DNA of 64,000 nucleotides from Lachnoclostridium sp. UBA5725 (GTDB lineage Bacteria > Bacillota > Clostridia > Lachnospirales > Lachnospiraceae). Shown in pieces: positions 50,906 through 59,267 of this stretch. How positions within the stretch are numbered: position 1 is the first letter of the stretch; every line of letters begins with the position of its first letter. The notes under the pieces are model-generated. The model was not told the origin of the DNA, did not search any database, and saw nothing but the letters and a program-made list of their open reading frames with translations. The stretch is from NCBI GenBank assembly GCA_002419585.1, contig DIGJ01000024.1, forward strand, positions 1 to 64,000. The letters run 5' to 3'. The position numbers and the translations under genes were made by a program.

Positions 50906-52330
50906 TTATCTTCTATCAAGCAAAAGTTTTGATTCACCACCGCACTTTGTTATTTCCAGTGCATCTAGATTTAATTCTCTTGCTAAAATCTGCATGGTCT
51001 TTGGTGAGCAAAAGCCAGCCTGACAGCGTCCCATTCCAGCTCTGGTTCTGCGTTTTATTCCATCTAAAGATTTTGCCCCAAGCGGTCTATGGATGGCATC
51101 CAGAATTTCTCCCTCACTAATGGATTCGCAGCGGCAAATGATATTACCATACTCTGGATTCTTAGCAATCAACGCATTTCTCTCCTGAGGGCTTAATGTC
51201 TTAGGATTTAGAATTCCTTTTCTTGTTCCATTAAAGCGTTCATTTTTATGTAGGGATAGTTTATTAGCCAAAAGCGTTGCTACTTTTTCACCGATTGCTG
51301 GGGAACTGGTAAGCCCTGGTGATTCGATTGCAGCACAATCGATAAATCCTTCGGCATCCTCTACTTCGCCTATAATAAACTCGTGATGCTCTTCATGTGC
51401 TCGAAGTCCCGCAAATGAAGTGATGACCTGTCGGATTGGTAAGTTCTTTACCGTATTTCCCGCGGTCTTAATCAGATGATTCAGCCCTTCCGCTGTGGTA
51501 TTACTTCCCTCTTTATCTAAAATGTCGATGGCAGTAGGACCTACAATGGTATTGCCATGCGCCGTTGGGGATACTAGCACTCCTTTTCCAAACTTATCTG
51601 GGAGCTGAAAGATTGTCTGTTTGACAAAACCTTCGGTAGCCTTATCAAGCAAGCAATAATCACCTCTGCGTGGTGTGATATGGATTTTGTTTTCACTTAC
51701 CATATTGTGAATCTCGTCCGAATAAACACCAGCGGCATTTACTACATATTTCGTTACAACATTTCCTTTGTTTGTACGAATAATAAACCCAGACCTTAAC
51801 TTCTCAATTTCCTCTACCTTGGTATCAAAACAAAACTCAATTCCGTTCATTGCTGCATTTTCTGCAAAAGCAATGGTCAATCCAAACGGGCATACGATTC
51901 CTGCCGTTGACGCATAGAGAGCCGCAATCACTTGATCCGATATATTTGGCTCCAATTCACGAACCTCTTCTTGATTAAGGATGCGAAGCTCTTTTACTCC
52001 ATTTGCGATACCATTTTCATAAAGCTTATATAGATTTGGTAATGCATCTATATCAAGACATACCACCAAGGAACCATTTTTTACAAACGCAAAATCAAGC
52101 TCTTTTGATAGAGCCTCCATTTTCTGATTTCCAATTACATTCAATTCTGCCATCATAGAACCATGCGCTGCATCATAACCGGCATGAACGATTCCACTAT
52201 TTGCCTTTGATGTCTGGCAGCATACATCTTCTTCTTTTTCGAGTACGCAGGCTCTTACTTCATATCTTGACAATTCTCTTGCAATCGCACAGCCTGATAC
52301 ACCAGCACCGATAATTACAACATCATACAT
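50906..52330 (-). CDS. FAD-dependent glycerol-3-phosphate dehydrogenase, GlpA-like
   Basis: A 474-residue DAO-family flavoprotein with a C-terminal BFD-like [2Fe-2S] domain. The N-terminal FAD site is VVIIGAGVSGCAIARELSRY. The C-terminal Cys residues are in IICRCESISEGEIL and GMGRCQAGFCSPKT. The domain layout matches anaerobic GlpA. It would oxidise glycerol-3-phosphate to DHAP and hand electrons to the next two gene products. Confidence 0.9.
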   Translation of the reverse strand: MYDVVIIGAGVSGCAIARELSRYEVRACVLEKEEDVCCQTSKANSGIVHAGYDAAHGSMMAELNVIGNQKMEALSKELDFAFVKNGSLVVCLDIDALPNLYKLYENGIANGVKELRILNQEEVRELEPNISDQVIAALYASTAGIVCPFGLTIAFAENAAMNGIEFCFDTKVEEIEKLRSGFIIRTNKGNVVTKYVVNAAGVYSDEIHNMVSENKIHITPRRGDYCLLDKATEGFVKQTIFQLPDKFGKGVLVSPTAHGNTIVGPTAIDILDKEGSNTTAEGLNHLIKTAGNTVKNLPIRQVITSFAGLRAHEEHHEFIIGEVEDAEGFIDCAAIESPGLTSSPAIGEKVATLLANKLSLHKNERFNGTRKGILNPKTLSPQERNALIAKNPEYGNIICRCESISEGEILDAIHRPLGAKSLDGIKRRTRAGMGRCQAGFCSPKTMQILARELNLDALEITKCGGESKLLLDRR

Positions 52331-52449
52331 TGTTCCGTTCTCCCTTCATTTTTAGAGCCAAGCAATCCTTATATCTTTTCAGACATAATCTGCTTGGCTC
52401 TTTAATCTCTCACAGCAAGTATTCAATTTTTCCTTAACTTCTTATTTTA

Positions 52450-53160
52450 TTACCATGGAATAATTCCATATACGAATACTGCTGCTAAAGCACCAAGAAT
52501 AGGACCAACGAGTGGAACAATTGCATAACCCCAGTTTGAACTTCCTTTTCCTTTAATAGGAAGAACTGCATGCGCAATACGAGGACCGATATCACGAGCT
52601 GGGTTGATTGCATATCCAGTTAAGCCGCCAAGAGACATACCGATGGATACGATAATTCCAAATACCAATAATTTATCAACACCTGGAACTAATCCTTGTA
52701 CCTGGCCAATACCTTTGATTGCAAATACTAATACGAATGTACCAACTGCTTCACTTAAAATATTTAAAGCTCTGTTTGGTATGGATGCACCGGTAGAGAA
52801 AACGCCTAATTTGGTTTTCGCATCTTCGGTCTCATCAAACTGTTTCTTAAATAACAAGTACACAAGAACTGCTCCAAGGAATGCACCTGCAAACTGTGCA
52901 ATTACATAACCAGGTACCATGTTCCATGCTAAGCTTCCCTCTGCTGCCAAAGCCAAGGTAAGCGCTGGGTTAAAATGCGCTCCGGATGCTGCTCCAAAGA
53001 TAAATGCAGGAAGCATAACAGCAAGGCCCCAGGCAAAAGTAATCTGGGTTGCACCAGCACCTTTCATTCCAGATTTGTTCAATGTTACGTTTGCTACTAC
53101 TCCATCACCTAACAAAATCAACATAAAGGTTCCTAAAAATTCCCCAATATATGGTAACAT
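52450..53160 (-). CDS. glpF: Glycerol uptake facilitator
   Basis: A 236-residue MIP-family channel with six TM segments and two NPA motifs (SGAHFNPALTLAL and GYAINPARDIGPR). The Asp after the second NPAR is the glyceroporin signature that separates GlpF from water-only aquaporins. It lies 18 bp after glpK. Confidence 0.96.
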   Translation of the reverse strand: MLPYIGEFLGTFMLILLGDGVVANVTLNKSGMKGAGATQITFAWGLAVMLPAFIFGAASGAHFNPALTLALAAEGSLAWNMVPGYVIAQFAGAFLGAVLVYLLFKKQFDETEDAKTKLGVFSTGASIPNRALNILSEAVGTFVLVFAIKGIGQVQGLVPGVDKLLVFGIIVSIGMSLGGLTGYAINPARDIGPRIAHAVLPIKGKGSSNWGYAIVPLVGPILGALAAVFVYGIIPW

Positions 53161-53178
53161 ACATTTTACCTCCTCATT

Positions 53179-54675
53179 TTAGTCTTCTTTTGCCCAACCA
53201 TAGGCATATTTAACGGCTTTATTCCAACCTTTGACTCTGCTTGTTCTTTCTGTTTCTTCAACCTGAGGTTCAAAAATACGATCAATTGCCCAGTTTTTAA
53301 TAACGTCTTCTTTGCTTGCCCAATAACCAACTGCTAAACCTGCCAGGTAAGCAGCACCCATTGCGGTTGTTTCTACACAATTTGGACGATTTACCGGTGC
53401 ATTCATAATATCTGCCTGCGTCTGCATTAAGAAATTATTTGCACTTGCTCCACCATCTACTTTAAGTGCGGATAGTTCAATACCAGAATCCGCTTTCATT
53501 GCAGAAATTACGTCATTTACTTGGTAAGCGATGGATTCCAATGTAGCACGAATGATATGATACTTATTAACACCTCTGGTTAATCCAACGATTGTTCCTC
53601 TTGCATATTGATCCCAGTGAGGTGCGCCAAGACCGGTGAATGCTGGAACAACGTAGCATCCGTTTGTATCTTTTACTTTTTGTGCCATATATTCAGAATC
53701 AGGAGAAGTATCTACTAATTTCATTTCATCTCTTAACCACTGAATTGCTGCTCCAGCAACAAAGATAGAACCTTCAAGTGCATAATTAACTTTGCCGTCT
53801 AATCCCCAAGCAATGGTAGTAACCAAACCATTGTTTGAGAATACAGGTGTTTCTCCGGTATTCATTAGCATGAAGCATCCTGTTCCATATGTATTCTTTG
53901 CTTCTCCTGCATTAAAACAGGTCTGACCAAACAATGCTGCCTGCTGATCTCCAGCTGCTCCAGCGATTTTAATCTCTCCACCAAAGAAAGATGGATCGGT
54001 TGTTCCATATACACAGCTGGATGGTTTTGCTTCTGGTAGCATGGATTCTGGAATATTTAATTCTTCCAGAATTTCTTTATCCCATTTCAACTCATTGATA
54101 TTGAAAAGCAAGGTACGAGATGCATTCGAATAATCTGTTACATGAACAGCGCCTTTGGTTAATTTCCAAATCAACCAGGTTTCAACCGTACCAAAAAGTA
54201 ATTCTCCACGTTCAGCACGCTCTCTTACGCCTTCAACATTATCAAGAATCCATTTTACTTTAGTTCCAGAGAAGTAAGCATCAATAACTAAACCTGTTTT
54301 TTTACGGAAGGTATCTGTAAGTCCTTTATCCTTTAGCGTATCACAATATTCGGAAGTTCTTCGACACTGCCATACAATCGCATGATATACTGGTTCTCCA
54401 GTATTTTTATCCCAAACGATTGTAGTTTCTCTTTGATTCGTAATACCGATCGCTGCAATATCTTCTGCTGTAGCACCAATTTTATGCATAGCTTCAACAG
54501 CTACTCCTAACTGGGTTGACCAGATTTCATCTGCATCATGTTCTACCCATCCTGGTTTTGGAAAATATTGTGTAAATTCTTTTTGTGCGACGCTGCACAT
54601 TTCCCCTTTTTCATTAAAAAGAATGCATCGATTACTTGTTGTACCTGCATCTAGTGCCATAACATATTTAGCCAT
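53179..54675 (-). CDS. glpK: Glycerol kinase
   Basis: FGGY-family kinase converting glycerol to glycerol-3-phosphate, 498 residues. It has YVMALDAGTTSNRCILFNEK, KPGWVEHDADEIW, GTKVKWILDNVEGV and the C-terminal ALKVDGGASANNFLMQTQAD. The start is MAKYVMALDAG with AGGAGG upstream; an in-frame start 13 codons earlier lacks one. First gene of the glycerol operon; duplicated palindromic boxes lie upstream. Confidence 0.98.
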   Translation of the reverse strand: MAKYVMALDAGTTSNRCILFNEKGEMCSVAQKEFTQYFPKPGWVEHDADEIWSTQLGVAVEAMHKIGATAEDIAAIGITNQRETTIVWDKNTGEPVYHAIVWQCRRTSEYCDTLKDKGLTDTFRKKTGLVIDAYFSGTKVKWILDNVEGVRERAERGELLFGTVETWLIWKLTKGAVHVTDYSNASRTLLFNINELKWDKEILEELNIPESMLPEAKPSSCVYGTTDPSFFGGEIKIAGAAGDQQAALFGQTCFNAGEAKNTYGTGCFMLMNTGETPVFSNNGLVTTIAWGLDGKVNYALEGSIFVAGAAIQWLRDEMKLVDTSPDSEYMAQKVKDTNGCYVVPAFTGLGAPHWDQYARGTIVGLTRGVNKYHIIRATLESIAYQVNDVISAMKADSGIELSALKVDGGASANNFLMQTQADIMNAPVNRPNCVETTAMGAAYLAGLAVGYWASKEDVIKNWAIDRIFEPQVEETERTSRVKGWNKAVKYAYGWAKED

Positions 54676-54754
54676 AATATGAATCCTCCTTAGGCGTTGT
54701 TTTGATAAAGTCATCGTAACATCGTTTTATTGCCAAGTCTTTAGACAGGATTTT

Positions 54755-54807
54755 AAATGTGTACAAAATAAAGTTGGAATTTTGACAGATCTAAAAATGT
54801 GTACAAA
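54755..54807. promoter_or_regulatory. Two identical 13-bp boxes upstream of glpK
   Basis: AAATGTGTACAAA occurs at 54755-54767 and 54795-54807, with starts 40 bp apart and the palindrome TGTACA inside each. Repeated spaced boxes upstream of a catabolic operon suggest an operator, but the regulator is unknown and I found no convincing promoter to place them against. Confidence 0.6.
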
Positions 54808-54815
54808 TGAGGGTA

Positions 54816-55143
54816 AATTCTGGTTTAATGGAGGACAGACGCGAGTCTTTGTTGATGAGTGACGCTATAAAAGGCTGAGCAATTTAGTTTTTCTACAATT
54901 CACACGGCTCCCATGCTAGGATTTTATATCAATCGCATAGGCATTCCACGTAACCTCTAAACATCGAAAAATTAACTCTTAAGGGAGTTAATTTTTGATA
55001 GAGTTTACGTTCCATAGCTTAAATGATATAAAATTCTAGCATGGGAGCCGTGTAAATTGAATATAGGTTATGAGCTCAGCCTTTCATAGCTGGCTATGAA
55101 GTACGGACTCGCTATTCATGAATGTTTATAAAAACCCAGAATT
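54816..55143. repeat. Family A long-hairpin repeat, copy A5 (subtype I, complete)
   Basis: A 328-bp element with perfect 8-bp terminal repeats AATTCTGG (54816-54823) and CCAGAATT (55136-55143). Basal arms 54896-54931 and 55024-55059 pair at 34 of 36 positions and contain CACGGCTCCCATGCTAG. The apical stem AAAAATTAACTC (54967-54978) pairs with 54985-54996 around loop ttaagg. Left-end motif GACAGACGCGAG. No clear target-site duplication. Confidence 0.9.
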
Positions 55144-55359
55144 GCGAAGGTGTGCGGTAAAAAGTCAATATCCAAATCAACTCATAATTTTAATAAATGT
55201 CTACTTAGAGTGACATTTTATCATCTGCCAGACTAGATTTAATCTTTATTAGTATATATAAATGTAAATAATTCTTGTTTACACATTCAAACAATAACTG
55301 AACCATATACGTTTTTACTACTTTCTTAGCTAAATCCTGTGTTTGACAATTATATTAAT

Positions 55360-55676
55360 TACATTACAGATAACAGCGGGGGCATTTACCAAAATCAGCA
55401 AAATGCGCGGTGGTCATAGTCTTCTCTAATTCGAATGGAGCACAGGAGCTGTCCTTAAAAGCATTTTAGCATTATGAGGCAGAAACTCTAGTTAGAATAA
55501 GCTCCAATAAGAGCTCATTCTAACTTGTCTAGAGGTTCTACCGAATGTTTAATGCGTCTGCTTTTAAGGACAGCCCCTGTGCTCCATTCGAATTTCAAAA
55601 CCATAAACCCACCGCGTATCTTGCGTGACTTACCTAAACTCCCCCCGCGTCCGTCCTGCGCCGTTAAACCAGAATT
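55360..55676. repeat. Family A long-hairpin repeat, copy A6 (subtype II)
   Basis: Basal arms 55428-55463 and 55559-55594 pair at 35 of 36 positions and contain ATTCGAATGGAGCACAGG. The apical stem AGTTAGAATAAGCTC (55490-55504) pairs with 55511-55525 with one mismatch around loop caataa. The right end ACGCGTCC-type motif and AAACCAGAATT (55666-55676) match the terminal repeat of A5; the left end is degenerate. Between A5 and A6 (55144-55359) and from 55677 to 55886 I see no gene. Confidence 0.88.
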
Positions 55677-55886
55677 CATTATATACATATATTTTCCAAA
55701 ATCGGAAATTCTAACTATGTTTAGATTCGAAACAAATAACTAAATTAAATTGTATTTTATTTTATATAAAGCTATAATATTCCTAGAATGCCCATTTTTC
55801 TGTGTTTTTTTACTAAAGATTACATTAAGGCATTTAACTTTACTATCACATTAAAATTATACTTATAATTTAGGAGGGCTATACTT

Positions 55887-57026
55887 ATGGATTTTTTATT
55901 GTCAGGTTTATTGGCAGTTACTTGGCAGCAGTGGTTAATGTTTTTAATCGGTGGTTTATTAATCTATTTAGCAATTGCTAAAGGTTTTGAACCTTCACTG
56001 CTTCTACCTATGGGGTTTGGTGCAATTCTTGTAAACATACCTCTATCTGGTGTTTTGAACCAAACGATTGAAGGTGTTGGAAATACCCAGGGTATTATTC
56101 AATGGTTGTTTGAAACGACAATCAGTGCTTCCGAAGCGTTACCTATCCTTTTATTTATCGGAATAGGCGCGATGATTGATTTCGGACCTTTATTATCAAA
56201 TCCAAAGATGTTCTTATTCGGTGGTGCCGCACAGTTTGGTATTTTCTTTACCATTTTACTTGCTGCTCTTTTGGGATTTAATTTAAATGATGCTGCATCC
56301 ATCGGTATTATCGGTGCTGCTGACGGTCCTACTTCTATCTTGGTGTCCCAAATCATGAATTCCCAGTATATGGGTCCTATCGCAGTCGCGGCATACTCGT
56401 ATATGGCGTTAGTTCCTATCGTACAACCTTTCGCTATTAAATTAGTAACTACGAAAAAAGAACGTATGATCCGCATGGAGTATAATCCAAAGTCTGTAAC
56501 CAAATTGACCAAATTAATCTTTCCTATTGTTGTTACCATTATCGCTGGTTTGATTGCACCACAATCCGTTGCACTCGTAGGCTTCTTAATGTTTGGTAAC
56601 TTAATCCGAGAATGTGGTGTTCTTGGTAGCTTATCCGAGACTGCACAAACTAGCTTGGCAAACTTAATTACATTATTACTTGGTATTACCATTGCTTTCA
56701 AAATGCAAGCTGGAGACTTTATAAATACAAACACATTACTCATTATGGTTTTAGGTTTGGTTGCATTTGTATTTGATACAATTGGCGGTGTATTATTCGC
56801 TAAGATTATGAACTTGTTTCTTAAAAGCAAAGTTAATCCTATGGTAGGAGCTGCTGGTATCTCAGCATTTCCTATGTCAGCCCGTGTTATTCAAAAGATG
56901 GGTCTTGAGGAAGATCCTACAAACCACTTATTAATGCATGCGATCAGTGCAAACGTTGCCGGACAGATCGGTTCCGTAGTTGCCGGTGGTGTAGTAATTA
57001 ATATCGTAAGTCAAATGCTAAAATAG
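55887..57026 (+). CDS. Na+-translocating decarboxylase beta subunit
   Basis: A 379-residue polytopic membrane protein of the OadB/GcdB/MmdB family that couples decarboxylation of a biotin-bound acid to Na+ export. The conserved IGAADGPTSILVSQ holds the catalytic Asp; GFGAILVNIPL and FGGAAQFGIF are also typical. Carboxyltransferase and biotin-carrier subunits are not adjacent. A small OadG-like gene follows. AGGAGG precedes the ATG. Confidence 0.93.
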   Translation: MDFLLSGLLAVTWQQWLMFLIGGLLIYLAIAKGFEPSLLLPMGFGAILVNIPLSGVLNQTIEGVGNTQGIIQWLFETTISASEALPILLFIGIGAMIDFGPLLSNPKMFLFGGAAQFGIFFTILLAALLGFNLNDAASIGIIGAADGPTSILVSQIMNSQYMGPIAVAAYSYMALVPIVQPFAIKLVTTKKERMIRMEYNPKSVTKLTKLIFPIVVTIIAGLIAPQSVALVGFLMFGNLIRECGVLGSLSETAQTSLANLITLLLGITIAFKMQAGDFINTNTLLIMVLGLVAFVFDTIGGVLFAKIMNLFLKSKVNPMVGAAGISAFPMSARVIQKMGLEEDPTNHLLMHAISANVAGQIGSVVAGGVVINIVSQMLK

Positions 57027-57048
57027 GAAAATCGAAAAGGAGAACTGT

Positions 57049-57198
57049 ATGAATCAGAATGTAATTTATGCATTAGAAATAATGGGAAAAGGAATGCTTT
57101 CCATCTTTGTTGTAATCATATTATTAACTTTTATCGTTCTTTTACTGACTAAGGTCACAAACTTGCCTCTATTTAAAGGAAAAGATGACGCGGAGTAA
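57049..57198 (+). CDS. Small OadG-like membrane subunit
   Basis: A 49-residue protein: MNQNVIYALEIMGKGMLSIF, then one long hydrophobic helix (VVIILLTFIVLLLTKV) and a charged tail ending KGKDDAE. Size, single TM helix and position 22 bp after the beta subunit fit a minimal gamma (OadG-type) subunit that would anchor the decarboxylase complex. GGAGA precedes its ATG. Confidence 0.8.
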   Translation: MNQNVIYALEIMGKGMLSIFVVIILLTFIVLLLTKVTNLPLFKGKDDAE

Positions 57199-57225
57199 AC
57201 AACTTAATATCTTTATAAAAACGAA

Positions 57226-57268
57226 AAGCTGCAGTAGGGATTTTTGAAATCCTTTACTGTGGCTTTAT
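57226..57268 (+). terminator. Terminator after the decarboxylase genes
   Basis: GCTGCAGTAGGGATTT pairs, with mismatches, with AAATCCTTTACTGTGGC around TTG, followed by TTTATTAC. It lies about 30 bp past the OadG-like stop. Confidence 0.65.
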
Positions 57269-57334
57269 TACTAATTTACATTATTTGATAAAATATGATA
57301 AAATAAGTTTAAATTAAAACTGTGAGGTGATTTT

Positions 57335-57742
57335 ATGTCAGAAAAAGGAAAAGGATTTATTGAAGAGTTTAAGATCTTTATTACAAGAGGAAACGTCCTG
57401 GATTTAGCTGTAGGGATTATTATTGGTGGCGCATTTACTGCAATTGTTACTTCCTTGGTAAATGATATTCTAATGCCGCTTATCGGAGTTATCCTGGGTG
57501 GTATTAATTTTTCAAGTTTATCCCTAACTTTTAGAGGTGCAAGTATCGGTTATGGTGCATTTATTCAGGCAGTAATCAACTTTTTATTAATCGCACTTAC
57601 TGTATTTGTTCTTGTCAAAATTATCAATTCGATAATAAGAAAAAAGGAAGTGGAAAAAGCGCCAGCAAAACCTGATGTAAATACCATATTATTAACCGAA
57701 ATTCGGGACTTGCTAAAGCAGCAAGCTGGAGATGACAACTAG
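57335..57742 (+). CDS. mscL: Large-conductance mechanosensitive channel
   Basis: A 135-residue MscL that opens under membrane tension to release osmolytes. It has an N-terminal amphipathic helix (FIEEFKIFITRGNVLDLAVG), TM1 (GIIIGGAFTAIVTSLVNDIL), the periplasmic loop and TM2 (FIQAVINFLLIALTVFVLVK), and a charged C-terminal helix ending LTEIRDLLKQQ. GAGGTG precedes the ATG. Confidence 0.97.
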   Translation: MSEKGKGFIEEFKIFITRGNVLDLAVGIIIGGAFTAIVTSLVNDILMPLIGVILGGINFSSLSLTFRGASIGYGAFIQAVINFLLIALTVFVLVKIINSIIRKKEVEKAPAKPDVNTILLTEIRDLLKQQAGDDN

Positions 57743-57816
57743 TTCAATCGTGAAAAATAAAGCAATTTAGTGGATAAATGGCGTATATATAAGTTTGTAC
57801 CCATGGTGGGGCACAC

Positions 57817-57859
57817 GGATTAAAAAGAGGACTGTTCGCAACAGTCCTCTTTTTAATCC
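57817..57859. terminator. Bidirectional terminator between mscL and the GPH symporter gene
   Basis: A perfect 20-bp inverted repeat (57817-57836 and 57840-57859) with loop CGC and an A/T run at the base on each side. It separates two convergent genes and is 18 bp from the symporter stop. Confidence 0.92.
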
Positions 57860-57877
57860 TACTACTACTTCATTCTG

Positions 57878-59254
57878 CTACTTAAATCCCAATCCTTTGA
57901 GATATTCTTTTTCTTTTTCACTGTGAATCTTCTCCAATCCAGCCTTTGTTTCATTCCACTTTTCACCATTCAAAGGATACAAAAACATGGAAAAGAAGCA
58001 GATTAACAAAAGAATCGCAGGAATCAGCATCCATCCGATTAAAATACCTTGCTCTGCACTTGCAGACTGCAATCCTGCTTTTAGCGTGGTATCGTATCCA
58101 AAAGCAGTGGTAATTGTAAGGAATGCAGAAGTTGCTATACTCATGGCCGGCTTTGTAATAAGACTATTTACGCCTGCATACATACCTTCACGGCGAAGTG
58201 AGGTCTTGCTTTCATCATAGTCGATAACATCACCATTCATCAGTGGTATCAGATACATACCACCAGCAAAACCAAACCCTACAGTAAAGAAACTGAACGC
58301 TGCGATTGGTAGTATTCCTCCTCCAAATGCCATGCCAAAGCATCCAATGGAAAATACCAGACACATAATCATGACACATTTACGAACTCCCCAGGCAACC
58401 TGTTTTTTAATCCAAAGGATAATACCGACAACTGCTCCTAGAATCAATGCGATATAACAAGGTAGCATAGAGATATTGAATTCTGTAAAATAATAATTCA
58501 CTCCCAAAGAGAGACAGTTTTGTATGTAAATAACGGTAAAGCTAATAACTTCAAACATGATGAACGCCTTGTTCTTAAAGCATTCAATCAGTGCATTGAA
58601 AAACGGTGGCTGCTTCTCCTCCTTAGCATATCCTTTTTCCGAATAAAAGAAGGTACTTAAGAAGATGATTAGTCCTGCCGCAATACCGATAACACACATA
58701 ATCAGCTGAAATTGTAATGGATCATCACCTGGCTCCAGCTTTATCATTGGCATCAGAATGAGAGGAAATGCCAAAGATATGAGACCAAAGAACATTTTCC
58801 AAATGAATATAGAACCACGGGCTTTATTGGATACAGCTATCTCAAATGGCATAACATATAGTGCTGTCGCAATCGAGGTATATAGCGTATCAAACAAAAA
58901 TAAGGTAATCAGCATCTGCAAAAACATCCCCCATTGATTTCCAGCAAATGGCCATCTTATCCAGCATAATATAAATGTAATTGCATAGATCGGAGCACCA
59001 TAGCGGATGTAAGGTAATCTTCTGCCGATTTTTGACTTCGTGCGGTCGGAGATATATCCAAACAATGGATCATTAAATGCATTCCATATACCAAAAATCA
59101 ACCATACCATAGACGCCATTCCTGTATCAAGCCCCATCCACTTGGTAAAGAAATACGTCAGTCCACCCCCTGTGACCAAACCACATAAGATACCACAGAA
59201 ACCATCTGCTCCTGACAGCCATAGTTTCGATTTTAAAGATACTTTCTCCTCCAT
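57878..59254 (-). CDS. GPH-family sugar:cation symporter
   Basis: A 458-residue, 12-TM MFS transporter of the glycoside-pentoside-hexuronide family. The signature FNDPLFGYISDRTKSKIGRR lies after TM2; MNGDVIDYDESKTSLRREGM in the second half is the matching family motif. It probably imports an oligosaccharide or glucuronide with Na+ or H+. It is the last gene after a TetR regulator and a hydrolase. Confidence 0.92.
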   Translation of the reverse strand: MEEKVSLKSKLWLSGADGFCGILCGLVTGGGLTYFFTKWMGLDTGMASMVWLIFGIWNAFNDPLFGYISDRTKSKIGRRLPYIRYGAPIYAITFILCWIRWPFAGNQWGMFLQMLITLFLFDTLYTSIATALYVMPFEIAVSNKARGSIFIWKMFFGLISLAFPLILMPMIKLEPGDDPLQFQLIMCVIGIAAGLIIFLSTFFYSEKGYAKEEKQPPFFNALIECFKNKAFIMFEVISFTVIYIQNCLSLGVNYYFTEFNISMLPCYIALILGAVVGIILWIKKQVAWGVRKCVMIMCLVFSIGCFGMAFGGGILPIAAFSFFTVGFGFAGGMYLIPLMNGDVIDYDESKTSLRREGMYAGVNSLITKPAMSIATSAFLTITTAFGYDTTLKAGLQSASAEQGILIGWMLIPAILLLICFFSMFLYPLNGEKWNETKAGLEKIHSEKEKEYLKGLGFK

Positions 59255-59267
59255 AAATTTTCTCCCC

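Noticed and set aside
54676..54830. Riboswitch or GlpP-type antiterminator upstream of glpK
   Set aside because: No overlapping antiterminator/terminator stems with a U-tract could be drawn; only the two 13-bp boxes stand out.
54816..55676. CRISPR array suggested by repeated blocks near 55 kb
   Set aside because: Repeats are inverted, few and irregularly spaced, with no spacer pattern or cas genes in the window.
56099..56830. 243-residue open frame on the minus strand
   Set aside because: Antisense to the decarboxylase beta subunit; no RBS and no recognisable fold.
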